Below are positions 10,911 to 22,084 of a stretch of 64,000 nucleotides of DNA, one piece after another (position 1 is the stretch's first letter; the number at the start of each line of letters is the position of its first letter). Made by a program: the position numbers and the translations under genes. The DNA is from Diadophis punctatus similis (lineage: Eukaryota; Chordata; Lepidosauria; Squamata; Dipsadidae), in NCBI GenBank assembly GCA_023053685.1, contig JALIGW010000040.1:1696781-1760780 (forward strand). Direction: 5' to 3'. Below the pieces are notes generated by a model. The model ran no database searches, had not been told where the DNA came from, and was given only the letters and a program-made list of their open reading frames with translations.

Positions 10911-11686
10911 TCTTCTACCTCTTCACCTTTAACAACTGCTGTGATTCACTGAACAAATCTGGCAGAAAGGTCGTAAAATCAGGTGTGACTCGTTTAACAA
11001 CTGCCTTGCTTAGCAACAGAATTCTGGTTCCAGTTGTGGTTTTAAGTCGAAGACTGCCTGTGCAAATAAACACTTTCCAGGTTTTAAGGTTGAAGTGCCA
11101 AGTTGTTGAAACCCCACAAATTCTTGGGAGGATATTAGAACGGTATGTAGGCAACCTGCAATGTTAGAAAAATGAGTACCAAGAACTTGCCTCAATAATA
11201 TTCATCACGCTTGCATTTGAGAATTAGGAATACCGTGTCCCTGTTTATAGGAAATCACAGTTTGCTGTTTCATCAGAACCTGTAAGCTATAGTTTGCATT
11301 TACCTAAAACAAAGAGAATTAGTCTTGAATTAAGGTTAGATGTTGCCATGATTCGATATGGCGTGATGGAAAACTCTCACTGTCACCAAGCTCTTTTATT
11401 GATAAAGAAATGCAACCTACTTGAGAAATAATAAACAAAAGTAATTTAAAAAGGATACACTATTTGGGGGGCTAATATAAAATAATAGGTCATTTGTTTT
11501 TAATTGTATTCCTCTTCCTAGTAACATAAAGTAGAGGAAAAGAACAGAACAAAATGTTCTTGTAAAATAAAATAAAAAGCTGGTGGGATAGGAATCAAAC
11601 CATTATTTCATGCCAAGTAAGATTGAAGAATCTCAAACAACCTTTCAAAGCAAGTTACATATTTGAGAGGGGAGAATATTACATAC

Positions 11687-11895
11687 CTTGAGGATGAAAA
11701 ATATTTTCCCAATGTTTAGGATCCCAGTGGAGTAGAGGGAAGCCTGAGCAGGGTTGGTGAAGGTCTCAGTTTTGAAGAAGAATAGAACCCACGAAAGTGA
11801 TGTCCGTCCTTTGCTTGATGGCATTAAGCATGACTATCTCCACAAGAATGTGTCTAAGGATAAACTGCCCACTCCTGCCGCCTTAAATATAGAAT
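11687..11895 (-). promoter_or_regulatory. Possible leftward promoter and untranslated first exon
   Basis: On the minus strand 'ctatatttaagg' (11893-11882) resembles a TATA box and also fits the MEF2 consensus YTAWWWWTAR. About 195 bases downstream is a consensus donor, CAAG|GTATGT (exon edge 11687). Together they could form a short untranslated first exon of a leftward gene. Alternatively the segment belongs to an old LTR, which would also carry a TATA box. No coding sequence is attached. Confidence 0.2.
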
Positions 11896-12277
11896 TATCT
11901 CATGTCACTTCAATGACAATGGAGCAAACCATCCACGATTTATGATCTCTCTGCATTGAGAAATCCGGATTATTTTTCTGGCTCGCGAGTATTCATATCC
12001 ATTATCAGACCAGAGCTAGCAAGAATAGCTGGAATGTGGAGACTCGCTCATAATGCTGCGTTGAACATATGTCTGTTTGGTGCATGATGGATTTCTTGAC
12101 TTCTTTTGAGGACCATTCAGATGGCCTGAGAAACTGTCTCTCTGAAGAATTGGTAAGGTCTTTCTCCTGGAAACAAGTTCTATTCATTTGCCAGTCTTGT
12201 TTTAGTTTTTGAGATGGAGTTAAGGAGAAAGATTTACAAGGAACAATCCAGGAACTTGATTTGCCTCTTCTGCTCCT

Positions 12278-12358
12278 TCCTTCCTTCCTTCCTTCCTTCC
12301 TTCCTTCCTTCCTTCCTTCCTTCCTTCCCTCCCTCCCTCCCTCCCCCCCTCCCTCCCT
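12278..12358 (+). repeat. (CCTT)n/(CCCT)n microsatellite
   Basis: About 80 bp of CCTT units passing into CCCT units. It sits next to a family A MITE copy at about 12365-12655. Confidence 0.95.
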
Positions 12359-12704
12359 ATTAAAAAGGTCACATTTCCAAACAGTGACAATGGACCAGCA
12401 TTTCTGTTGCTAAGAGAGTTAAGTGAGTTGCACCCAATTTTACAACCTTTTTTGCTAAGTGAACCCAACTTCCCCCATTGACTTTTCTTGCTGGAAGCCA
12501 TCTGGGAAGGTCACAAATGGAGATCATGTGACTCCAGGATGCTGCAACTGTCATAAATTGAGGACAGTTGCCAAGCACCCGAATTTTGATCAGGTGACCA
12601 TAGGGATGCTGCAACAGTCATAAGGACAAGGAGCAGTTGTAAGTCACTTTTTCCCCAGTGATGTTATACCTAATTTATTTATGGTGGTTGCTGTGTCCCG
12701 AGCT

Positions 12705-12937
12705 CAGGGGTGAAATGCTACCAGTTTGGCCCGGATCGGGCGTACTGGTAGCGGCGGGCGCCGGTGGTTCAGAGAACTGGTAGCGATAGCAGTGGGAGGC
12801 TCTGCCCACCCGCCTGGATGTCACTGTTTTCCTCTTTTAAACCCTCTGTGCGTGCAAAAAGTCTTCTGCGCATGCGCACAGGGTGAAAAAACGCACGCTT
12901 CCGAACCGGTAGGGAAGGTAAGTAGATTTTACCGCTG
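12705..12937 (+). mobile_element. hAT-like element, family 2 variant (233 bp)
   Basis: It begins 'caggggtgaaatgctacc' and ends 'gtagattttaccgctg'. The flanking 8-mers cccgagct and accgagtt match at 6 of 8. The interior holds 'cttctgcgcatgcgcacag' and 'ccgaaccggtaggg'. A piece of the same variant interrupts the LINE relic at about 48530-48680. Confidence 0.65.
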
Positions 12938-13139
12938 ACCGAGTTCATGTAATTTCAACCTTCCCACTCAGCGTCCGACATGCAAAGACAATGGGGGAAG
13001 CCGGATTCGCTTAATGACTGTGCGATTCACTTAGCAACTGCAGTGATGCGCTTAATAACCACAGCGAGAAAGCTTGTAAAATTGGCTGCAACTCATGTAA
13101 CAACCTCTTGCTTAACAACAGAAATGATGTTCTCCGTTG

Positions 13140-13730
13140 TGGTTCGGTTCTGCAACCCAAGAAGACAAACACAGACTTCAGAGGATAATTAGAACTGCAG
13201 AAAAAACAATTGCTGCCAACCTGCCTTCCATTGAGGACCTGTATACTGCACGAGTCAAAAAGAGGGCCGTGAAAATATTTACAGACCCCTCGCATCCTGG
13301 ACATAAATTGTTTCAACTCCTACCCTCAAAACGACGCTATAGAGCACTGCACACCAAGACAACTAGACACAAGAATAGATTTTTCCCAAACGCCATCACT
13401 CTGCTAAACAAATAATTCCCTCACCACTATCAAACTATTAACTAAGGCTGCATTACTATTACTATTAGTCTTTTCATCGTTCCTATCACCCATCTCCTCC
13501 CACTTATGACTGTATGACTGTAACTTGTTGCTTGTATCCTTACATTTATATTAATATTGATTGTTTCTTGATTGCTTATTTGTACCCTGTGACAATCATT
13601 AAGTGTTTTTTACCTCATGATTCTTGACAAATGTATCTTTTCTTTTGTGTACACTGAGAGCATATTCACCAAAGACAAATTCCTTGTGTGTCCAATCACA
13701 CTTGGCCAATAAAGAATTCTATTCTATTCT
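13140..13730 (+). repeat. L2-like LINE 3' end inserted in a family A MITE
   Basis: The plus strand reads as the tail of an L2/CR1-clade reverse transcriptase: LQRIIRTAEKTIAANLPSIE, then DPSHPGHKLFQLLPSKRRYR and RFFPNAITLLNK, then a stop at about 13413. The 3' UTR ends 'ttggccaataaagaattc' and (ATTCT)n. On the left (to about 13140) and right (from 13731, 'agttgaggattacctgta') the text is continuous family A MITE, so the LINE landed inside that repeat. Confidence 0.75.
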
Positions 13731-13740
13731 AAGTTGAGGA

Positions 13741-14880
13741 TTACCTGTATACAACTGAAAGTTTGTATGGAGAGTTTACAAGATTACAAATAACTGGTCA
13801 ATTAAAAATCACAGTTTTTAAAAAAATTATTCCGTTTGCTGAGATCTTCTGAGACTGCCTTGAAATTTAATAAATGTAGTTCAGGAATTTCTTGTTGAGA
13901 AATAGTGGGTTTAAATACCTGTTCCCCCTCCAAAAAGAGTCACTTTGAGGTCAGTGTGTATTATCTCCACCTTTCCTGCCTCCTGTCCCTATTTAAATCC
14001 AACATAATCAAACGACTCTTATAAAGTGAGCTACACCTCTCAAAATGCCTTTTTAATAACATTTGATTGTTGGAAAGGGATTACTTGGCTGCTTCTGGTT
14101 TTTGATCAAAACAATGAAAGCATGATTAAAAACAAAGAACGTGTTCATAGACCGGGTTCATTAGCCTAAGATTGTGTACAATAAACACACAGAAACACCC
14201 CAAAGCATACAAGAACATTATAACCTGAGGGCACAAGGCACCCTTAACTTTGGCTAAACCAAAGTTCCGCCAACAGAATGAATGACAGCCCTGTTTCAGC
14301 CTAGATTGTGATACAATCCCAGCGTCTCTGTGTTGCTGTGTTTAGTGTACTTATTAAATGCAATTATGCAATTACCTCAATTTGCTACACCCGATTAGTG
14401 ACATTCAAGTAGGATAAAACCTTAAGCAGCCCTCATGTGCATCTGAAAAAAGCAAACTGACTCAGCACATACTTTTCAGCAAGTGACAAACCGGAGGTAT
14501 TGGTGGAAGATTTCACTCTGTTTGATCTGTAGTGATCCCTGAGTGGTCTCTGCTTGAAATTTCCTTTCCAAACAGACTGGAATAAACAAAGGGCCCACAA
14601 CCAGTTATTGCAAGAGGGACTCCCTGATATACTGTATTATTGCTGACATGGGATCCCTGGGCATTTGCTCCGGAAAGCCTGCCCTGTGAATCTCTTGGCA
14701 GATGAAGAAGCACACTTTTTAAAGACCCCTGGTTCCAAGCCAAAAAAGAAGAACAAAAAAAGAAGAACAAAAAAGGAAAAAGCAGATGGGCAGGCAACTG
14801 GTAATTTTCTGCAGCTGCTGAATTGAAAGGGGTGTAGGAAGTTAGCACCCACCCCTCTCCTAGAAAAAAATGAAATAATT
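13741..14880. other. Stretch with no recognised feature
   Basis: Mostly A/T-rich sequence. No exon or repeat was recognised. A short minus-strand CR1 3' tip begins at about 14885 ('gttggaagggaccttgcagg') and ends near 14970. Confidence 0.3.
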
Positions 14881-15723
14881 TGAACACTCAGAGTTGGAAG
14901 GGACCTTGCAGGTCATCTAGTCCAACCCCCTGCCCAAGTAGGAGACTGCCTCTACCTAGGATAGAACTTGAAAAGGAAGAATATGTTTCCCTGGATGAGG
15001 GGAAAAAAACATGTTTTAAAGACAAAGCAGCTTCCTGCAGCTCCCTCCGCCCCACCCCCCACTTCAGCTCCAGGGTGATGAGATTAAGACCTTCACTAAG
15101 GTGACCAGATTTTTTTTAAAAAAATCGGGACACCATTGACAGGGGGGTGGGTTTCTAGGGGAGCCGCCATGAGTTTTGCCCTCTGCGCATACGCAGAGGG
15201 CAAAGAACGCCAATCCTTCAAACAGCTGTCAGCAACCTCTCCCGAGGATATCCCCCCCCCCGGCTGCCTTTACACGCCCTCCCTTCTTCCTAGGAGCTTT
15301 CGCAGTCCTCGCTGGCCAAAGAGAGGCATCTAGGAAACCCGGCGCAGTCCCGCCGGCTCGGCTTCCTGAAGTGCTCGAATTCCTTCTCCGTGCCCTCTGG
15401 CTGGCTGAGCGCGCGGAGGGGGTGGGGAGCGAGGGCGGCGGCGGCGTGTGGGGGGGAATGGGACGGACGGAGGAGCCTCTGAAGTGGGTGGGGGTGGGTT
15501 CGCGCGCGCGCGGGAGTGGGGGGGGGAGGTTGGAGCCCGGGCGGAGGGAGGGCGCGCGCTGAGGAGAAAAAAAGTAACTTGTAAGCGTGTGAGCCAGGGA
15601 GAAAAGGGGGAGGAGGAGGAAAGTTCCCCGGGTGTCTCCTGCCCGCGCTGTGCCCCGCTTCCGAAGAGCTCTGGGGACAGGACCCGCCCCTCTCTCTCCT
15701 TCCTCACCCGTCTTTGCCGGTGT

Positions 15724-15899
15724 TGTTCCTCCGGGTGTGCTAAAGTGCTTGAGTTTTTTCTCTCACACACACACATGCACAACCTTCCAACGACCGGGTC
15801 GGACTGGATCTCCCAGCACGACTTCCCGGTCGTTGGAAGGTTGTGCATGTGTGTGTGAGAGAGAAAAAACTCAAGCACTTTAGCACACCCGGAGGAACA
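15724..15899. repeat. Near-perfect inverted repeat, 75-bp arms and 26-nt loop
   Basis: The arms are 15724-15798 and 15825-15899 and differ at a single position (74 of 75 paired). Each arm contains 'gctaaagtgcttgag', a CT/CA-rich stretch and 'aaccttccaacgaccggg'. A transcript of either strand would fold into one long hairpin. The loop is G/C-rich. Confidence 0.93.
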
Positions 15900-16094
15900 G
15901 CCCGGTTGCTACGCCGCCTCGCAACTCCCAGCCGTGCCAAGCCCCGCAGGCTGCCTTTCCCCCCCCTTCCCTTCCAACGCAGGCACCACCGGAGAGACGG
16001 AACCCCCGCAGTGGCGACCCTGGAGGATGGAGAAGGCGGGGGAAAAGCCCCGATGCCCAGCTGCTCGCTGACTCCAATTCCGGGCGAGTGCTCC

Positions 16095-16175
16095 CGGCTT
16101 GCTGCTGTCGCCGCCGCCGCTCACCCTTCAACAGCCAATCAGCGTGGGGCGCCGACAGCAGCGACGTCATCTCTC
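16095..16175. promoter_or_regulatory. CCAAT box and CRE-like site in CpG-rich DNA
   Basis: 'cagccaatcagcg' (about 16131-16143) is a textbook CCAAT box. 'gcgacgtcat' (about 16161-16170) resembles a CRE/ATF site. Both lie in a CpG-rich block. No gene start is visible next to them, so promoter activity is an inference. Confidence 0.4.
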
Positions 16176-16449
16176 CGCGCCCGCCTTGCAGAGAGAAAGG
16201 CATGGGTGGGTGTTTTAAGGTGACCAGACGTCCCGATTTTGAGAGGGCCTGCTGCTGCTGCCCCTGCGGCTGGGCCCAACCTGGCCGTCCTCGAGTGCCT
16301 GCAGGCCGATTTTTGGAAAGAATGCCCTAGTCGTGCATTCTTTTAAAAAATCGGGACTTTTTAGAGGACGGGCGGGACGCGGGACAAAGCATTAAAAGGC
16401 GGGTCTGTCCCGCCAAAATCGGGACGTCTGGTCACCTTAGCCTTCACCC

Positions 16450-16840
16450 TTAGGACATGATAGGATTAGCCCTCTACCCATCTCACTACATGGCACCTGG
16501 GAAGATTGCCAGCAAGGTTCAAGCAAACATGGACTCAGGACAGCCTACAGCCTGCATGGCCCCATGGGAGTCTGACAGCCAATCAGAGTGCATTTCTTGC
16601 ACAGGAGCAGGAGGCCCAGGGGCGGGGCCCAGGAGAGGGCATAAAACTAAGGGATTCTCAGCATCTCGCCCCTTTTCTCTTCTTCAACATCTTTGAGGCA
16701 TGTGATTCCCCTTTTCCCCAGGATCTCAGACCATGTGGTCCTACTGTCCTCCATTAAACCATCTTTCCAAGCAGCCACCATACTTCCAGTGTCATTTTCC
16801 CCACTTGGAACCGAACCCAGAAGGATATTCCTTACAACAG
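16450..16840 (+). mobile_element. Solo LTR, plus orientation
   Basis: The order is a CCAAT box ('gacagccaatcagag'), a GC box ('aggggcggggccc'), a TATA-like 'gcataaaac', an 'attaaa' signal and an end at 'ccttacaaca'. The same order occurs on the minus strand at about 31563-31990. The upstream limit is uncertain. No internal retroviral genes are present. Confidence 0.62.
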
Positions 16841-16969
16841 GGGGGAAATGCTTGGCAGTCCCTGCTGCTGATAACTTTATTACTATTCAGAGAGAACCAT
16901 AGTCCAATTCATCCCGCCACTCTTTTTTTAAAAAAATATTTTGTTGCCTGTACAAGCCAGAACCTAGAC

Positions 16970-17339
16970 CAGTGATGGCGAACCTTTTTTAGCTCGGGTA
17001 CCAAAAGCGCGCGCGCAATAGCACGCACGCACGTGCTTACACCCATAATGCAATGCCCCCCCTGCACTGCCTCCCTCCCGCGCATGCACGCAGGCCTCAC
17101 TGAAGTTTCCAAACTTTCGGTAGGTCCGTTTGGGCCCATTTTTTGCTATCCACAGGCTCCGGAGACTTTCCTGAAGCCTGGGGAGGGCAAAACGGCCTCC
17201 CCCACCCTCCGGAAGCTGAAAATCAGCTGGCCAGCATGCACATGCGCACTGGAACTGACATAGGGCAATGCCTCGCATGCCCTCAGGTATGGCTCCGTGT
17301 GCCACCTGTGGCACGCGTGCCATAGGTTCGCCATCACGG
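16970..17339 (+). mobile_element. hAT-like nonautonomous element, family 3 (370 bp)
   Basis: The ends are 'cagtgatggcgaacctttt' and 'ataggttcgccatcacg'. The 8-bp duplication acctagac is perfect (16962-16969 and 17340-17347). Confidence 0.88.
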
Positions 17340-17454
17340 ACCTAGACTGTTAGCAAATTCATACAGATTCTCTCTCTCCTAATCTCAAAGGATAAATCAC
17401 ATGTAAATTATTTAGCCCTTTTTTGAGACCTGTTGCTACTATGACAGATTTCAC

Positions 17455-17575
17455 AGAGTTGGAAGGGACCTTGCAGGTCATCTAGTCCAACCCCCTGCCC
17501 AAGCAGGAGACCCTACATCTGCCTCTACCTAGGATCGAACTCATAACCTCCTGATTGTGAGGCAAGAGCTCACTA
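17455..17575 (-). repeat. CR1-type LINE 3' tip, minus orientation
   Basis: The text 'agagttggaagggaccttgc' followed by 'ctagtccaaccccctgc' is the reverse of the CR1 3' end seen at 37.1 kb. Confidence 0.6.
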
Positions 17576-17834
17576 GAAAGAGGTGGCGTGGGGATCAGTG
17601 TGAGAGAAAGAAAAGGAACGCTGTGTTTATACTCTACGCTTAACCAGGTCAGGTATAAACCTAGTTTACTACTTTTAAACATGCTTTTTACCTGTTAGAC
17701 TTGGTTATCCCTTACTCTGGCTAGATTGTGTGTGTGTGTGTGTGTGTGTGTGTATGATTCACTGTGTTGTATGCATCCTCATTTTGTTATAGTTGGCTTT
17801 ATAGTTTAAGCCATTTTTTTTCAACCTTGCCAAC

Positions 17835-18130
17835 TTTTTAAGATTTAAGTTGGTCAGTGAATCACTGCAGCTGTTAAGTTAGTAACACCGTTGTTAAGTG
17901 AATTTGGCTTCCCCATTGGCTTTGCTTGTTGGAAAATGCGATCACACGACCCCGGGACAGGACAATCTCAACCGTCATAAGTATGAGTCAGTTGCCAAGC
18001 ATCTGAATTTTGAACATGTGACCGTGGGGATGCTGCAACCGTCGTAAGTGTGAAAAATGGTCTTAAGTCACTTTTTTCAGTCTCGTCGTAACTTTGAACG
18101 GTCATTAAACATTCAATCGAGATTCAATAA
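17835..18130. repeat. MITE family A copy
   Basis: It contains 'gaatcactgcagctgttaag', 'ttgccaagcatctgaatttt' and 'taagtcacttttttcagt', the shared body of family A. A (GT)n microsatellite lies just to the left at about 17728-17752. Confidence 0.65.
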
Positions 18131-18900
18131 ATCAAGGATTCTCTGCACAGCTGGTAAGAGGCTAGGAGGAGCTATTATTTTAATAGAAAGTAGCAACACT
18201 GAGTAAACCTAGTTGCATGTTTGCTGTCCTTAGCCGTGAAATTGGAGCAAAGTGCATTGATTTCACAAACTATTTTAAGTATGTTCAGTGATAAACATTT
18301 TTTTCCCTGATGAACTTCATTTCATGATTGACAGAAACGATACCTCAAAGCAAATGGAAGAGTTTTCTTGTGTGGTTAAAGCACAGACGTGCCAAATTCA
18401 GCACTTCATGTCATTTGAATAAGCAGTTTTATGATATGGTTTGATTCCCTAATCTCCAAATTTATCTTATCATTAAAATATACGTTCCAGGAAGGGTTTG
18501 CCCCACTGTTGAGTTTTCTGCAACTATTTTTTCCACGTTCGCTTTTTCTTGGGAAAAAAAAAGAAAAAGTAAAAAGGTTAGACATCTTTTAACATGAATT
18601 TAATTTTTGTCAAACCGATAGCCCATTAAACAGTACCCAAGTTAGCTAACAATAATACGATATGAAATAACATAAAAACAGGGCGGGAAATAAAACCAAA
18701 TCAATCCAATAATTAAAGATGAACTTTGGCTCAAATAAAAGCAATAGTCAAGAATATGGGCAGCTCAAGGTTGATGGTTGAGATCTTGATGTTCAATGAA
18801 CTTTGCTTTTTTCTTGCAAACATTTAATTACCAAACCAAGTAACACTGTCAGCATTTTCATACCGGGGAGTGGAGTGTGTGCTGGTTTTTTTTAATGTAT
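18131..18900. other. Stretch with no recognised feature
   Basis: A/T-rich sequence. No exon, RNA gene or recognised repeat was found. Confidence 0.3.
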
Positions 18901-19027
18901 GATGGCTTGTCCTTACCTGTCGTGGTCAGGATTGAAGTGGCTGTTTCTGGTGGACCTATTTGGCTTTATTGTTTTATTATTTTATTGGAGCATTATTTCA
19001 GTTTGTTCCTGCCTGTTGTATTGGTTC

Positions 19028-19550
19028 TGTTGTGGCTCGCCAGCGGCCAGCAGAGCTGGGGGCAGACTCGGACAGTGAGGAGGTTGGGGAGGAACATGGG
19101 CCAGTCCTGGAGTCTGGGGAAGGCTCTGATGAGTGCTCTGCGTCGGAGGCAGAGATGAGGTCAGGGCCGTCCAACAGTTATCAGCTACCTTTGGAGTTGT
19201 AGATAAGTGGGGCTGAAGAACAGCTGGAGCCTGTTCCCGATGTGCGCATGCGCAGAGCTGTCAGGAGAAGGGAACAATTAAGGAACAGAGGTCGACTCGG
19301 GAGTAAAAGCACAAGGGGACGCTGAATGGCCCCTCCCATAGGAAATAAATAGGAGCGAAAGGGGAGTGGTGTTTGCAGGAGACAATGAATTCATTAGTGT
19401 GAAGATTTGCTTATCTGAGAGACTCCTTGCAAAGTATTTCCTTGTACAGCCTTGCGTCAAGAAGCTATCGGCCTGGCAACTATCCAAGGACTGATAAGGA
19501 CTGATGACAGATCTCCTAAAAATTACTTATGACCCAATTCTGAAGTTGTG
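19028..19550 (+). mobile_element. LTR related to the one at 5.9-6.6 kb
   Basis: It begins TGTTGTGGCT and shares 'gactcggacagtgaggagg' with the minus-strand LTR at 5894-6583. An acidic frame follows (DSDSEEVGEE). A TATA-like 'gaaataaatagg' lies near 19343, and the 3' end is near 'gttgtgaca'. Target duplications could not be confirmed, so the limits are approximate. Confidence 0.55.
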
Positions 19551-19614
19551 ACAGCCGGCCCTGCAGTCACATGACCGCATTGTGGATGCTCAGCAGCCAG
19601 TCTGCATTTACGGC

Positions 19615-20036
19615 CAGGGGTGGGCTTCAAAATTTTTAGCAAGGGGTTCTCTGCCCGGTTTCTGGACGGCCGTGGCCTAGTCGGCCTCCTGCACCACAGG
19701 GGGGGGGGCGTTTTTGCCCTCCCCAGGCTCCGGAGGCTTTCCTTGAGGGAGGGAGAAAATGGCCTCCCCAGGCTCCGGAGGCCCTCTGGAGGCCGGAAAC
19801 GGGCCCTTTTCTGGCCTTCCTGAACTTCCGGTAGGCCCGTTTTTCGGCCACCCCGAGCCTCCACGCACACCCTGCACTTACCTGCATCCAAAATGGGCTG
19901 CGTGGGGACTCCTGGGAGGGGAGGGGTGCGTGGGGCGGGGCCAGCCAGGAGTGGGATTTGGGGGTTCTCCGAACTGTACAGAATCTTAGCTAGAGGTTAT
20001 CCTGAACCCCTGCGGACCCCCAGCAGCCTACCCCTG
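19615..20036 (-). mobile_element. hAT-like nonautonomous element, family 5 (422 bp)
   Basis: The ends are 'caggggtgggcttcaaaa' and 'cagcagcctacccctg'. The 8-bp duplication tttacggc is perfect (19607-19614 and 20037-20044). Orientation is opposite to the copy at 7177. Confidence 0.87.
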
Positions 20037-20639
20037 TTTACGGCTGTTCGCAGTGACCCGTGGTCATGTGACTGCGATTGACAATTTTCCCCCCAGAAGC
20101 TGGTATTCCAGTTTCCGACAAAAACGGACTCATAGCAGACATTGCCGCTGCTTAACAACTGCGGCATTCACATTAAGCACAGTGTTAGCTTAATGACTAC
20201 CACCAAAAAAGCTCATAAAATGGAGTCAGTCATGTGATGACCCTCTTCCCGAACATCACAACTTGCCAGGCTCTAATATGGTCTTAAGTTGAGGACTATC
20301 TGCACTGTATCAGGTCGTATGTGCTATGGCACAGATTTTTGTCTGCATTATGTGTAATCCTGGAATGCCTATCTGATAGTAGAAGGGAGCCAAAAATAAA
20401 AAATGGGTGGAGGACCTGGATATGTGGATAGAAAGGGCGTGATAAGGTTACTCCCTATGTCTGTAGAGCCCTTGCAACGTAGGAGTATAGGACATGCCAG
20501 TTGTTTTGAGTATTGAGGATTGCTGGGTGTGGAATTTTTCACAAAAGTAGGTTTAAGGTTAAATTTGATATGATGGAGAAAGGTACTAAACTACATACAA
20601 AAGCAGCAAGTGACACGGTTTGCTCATCTGGAGAGAATG

Positions 20640-20815
20640 GCTTGGGATTCTATACCTACAAGACATATAGAAAAAGAGGATGAGGCAAAAGAACGCCAGG
20701 CAGACCCAGAAGATGGAGAGACAACATCAAAGACACAATACAACAGCATCAAATAACAATGGTTGAGGCGGCCAGAAGTGCAAGAACCAAAATTTTGTAT
20801 CTCCCGGGACACTTC
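20640..20815 (+). repeat. LINE C-terminal fragment
   Basis: One plus frame reads GRPRRWRDNIKDTIQQ, which resembles the GRPxxRWxDxI motif near the C-terminus of RTE-like LINEs. It leads directly into the (GAA)n tract. Confidence 0.45.
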
Positions 20816-21130
20816 AAGTGGTAAAAGAGGAAGAGAAGAAGGAGAAGAAGAAGGGGAAGGGGAGGGGGAGGGAGAGGAAGGAGAAGGAGCAGCAGCAAAA
20901 GAGGAAGAGGAGGAGAAGGAGAAGGAGAAGAGAAGAAAAAGAAGCAGAAGAAGCAGAAGAAGAAGCAGAAGAAGCAGAAGCAGAAGCAGAAGCAGAAGCA
21001 GAAGCAGAAGCAGAAGAAGAAGAAGAAGAAGAAGAAGAAGAAGAAGAAGAAGAAGAAGAAGAAGAAGAAGAAGAAGAAGAAGAAGAAGAAAGAAGACGAA
21101 GAAGAGAAGAAGAAGAGGAGGAAGGAGAAG
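20816..21130 (+). repeat. Polypurine (GAA)n/(GAAGCA)n tract
   Basis: About 315 bp almost wholly of A and G on the plus strand, passing from mixed GA text into GAAGCA units and then about 80 bp of pure GAA. The long open frames across it are artefacts of the repeat. Confidence 0.95.
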
Positions 21131-21981
21131 GAAAAAGCCACCTGTTTTGCAAATCCAAATGTACCTTTGGCTTTTAGGTGTGGTAATGGAGAGGAGACTT
21201 ATCAGATTATATAAGCCATTTTGGGAGTTGCGTTTTTAATACTAGCTGCTGATCTCTATTTACGTCTGCCCTACTTGGCCATCCCTGGATCATATCTTTC
21301 CTTCAGTGACCTGTAGACAATTTCTGTTGACCAGTCATTGCAGAGGAGAAACATGTTCTTATCGTCTTTCTCACAGGATCCAAGGAAACCTGTTTTGCCA
21401 GTTATGGGGCACTTCAAACTTTATCTTGAAAGAGCCTTCAGATATCCTAAGATAAGGAGGACTTCCCTGGATCGTACAATCCCGGGATTCACTTGAAATG
21501 AGCACCCCCGCCTCCGTAGATTACATGAGTTAGTTGCCGAGAAGTTGCCAATGCAAGCCAGTTCATTATGACCACAAATCTTTAATGGTATCTGGGAATG
21601 ATCTTGGGAGATAGGAGGAAGAGCTGCAGATTAGGCAATGATCAGATCATAGATAGCCGAGCCCTTAGAAGGAATGAGGGCATGGCAAACATGTCATAAG
21701 AGACCCTCCCTAGTTTCTTGAACTGTAAAGGCGAGGGGAGGGGGAGAGTGTGGTAGAACGTAGTCTGGATTCCCAGGAGGCAGGGGCTGCATTCCAGAGG
21801 AGTGAAGCACAGCAAAGTTTAGATAGCTTGCATGGAAGAAAGAGACTTAAGATAACTAATAGTTTCCAGCGCATACGTTTCATGTTGTAAGTCATCTGCT
21901 TCAACTTGCCAACATTTCTGTCTGTGGCTGAGGAACAATAAAGGAGACTGTATGGAAAAACCTCTATGTACCTATCTTGGC

Positions 21982-21984
<3 letters not shown>
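21131..21984. other. Stretch with no recognised feature
   Basis: No exon or repeat was recognised. The right edge is a (CA)n microsatellite. Confidence 0.3.

Positions 21985-22045
<61 letters not shown>
21985..22045 (+). repeat. (CA)n microsatellite
   Basis: About 60 bp of uninterrupted CA units. Confidence 0.97.
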
Positions 22046-22048
<3 letters not shown>

Positions 22049-22084
22049 TACTTTCTGTCTTACAAGATTCTTTTAATATAACCT

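Larger units (their letters stand above)
15097..16439. mobile_element. TIR element (1.34 kb) enclosing a CpG-rich block
   Basis: It begins 'taaggtgaccagat' and ends 'gtctggtcacctta'. The flanking 8-mers accttcac (15089-15096) and gccttcac (16440-16447) differ at one base. 'atcgggac' motifs lie just inside both ends. A second left-type end occurs inside at 16215 ('taaggtgaccagacgtccc'), so a shorter unit, 16215-16439, shares the same right end. The body from about 15300 to 16330 is very rich in CpG and contains a 75-bp inverted repeat. No transposase is visible. Confidence 0.68.

Noticed and set aside
15330..15878. Long open frames (up to 182 codons) on both strands of the CpG-rich block
   Set aside because: G/C-rich sequence has few stop codons. 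The frames cross the inverted repeat on both strands and show no known domain.
20749..21239. Glu/Arg-rich or Ser/Phe-rich proteins of 110-160 residues on both strands
   Set aside because: They are translations of a GAA/GAAGCA repeat and are equally long on both strands.
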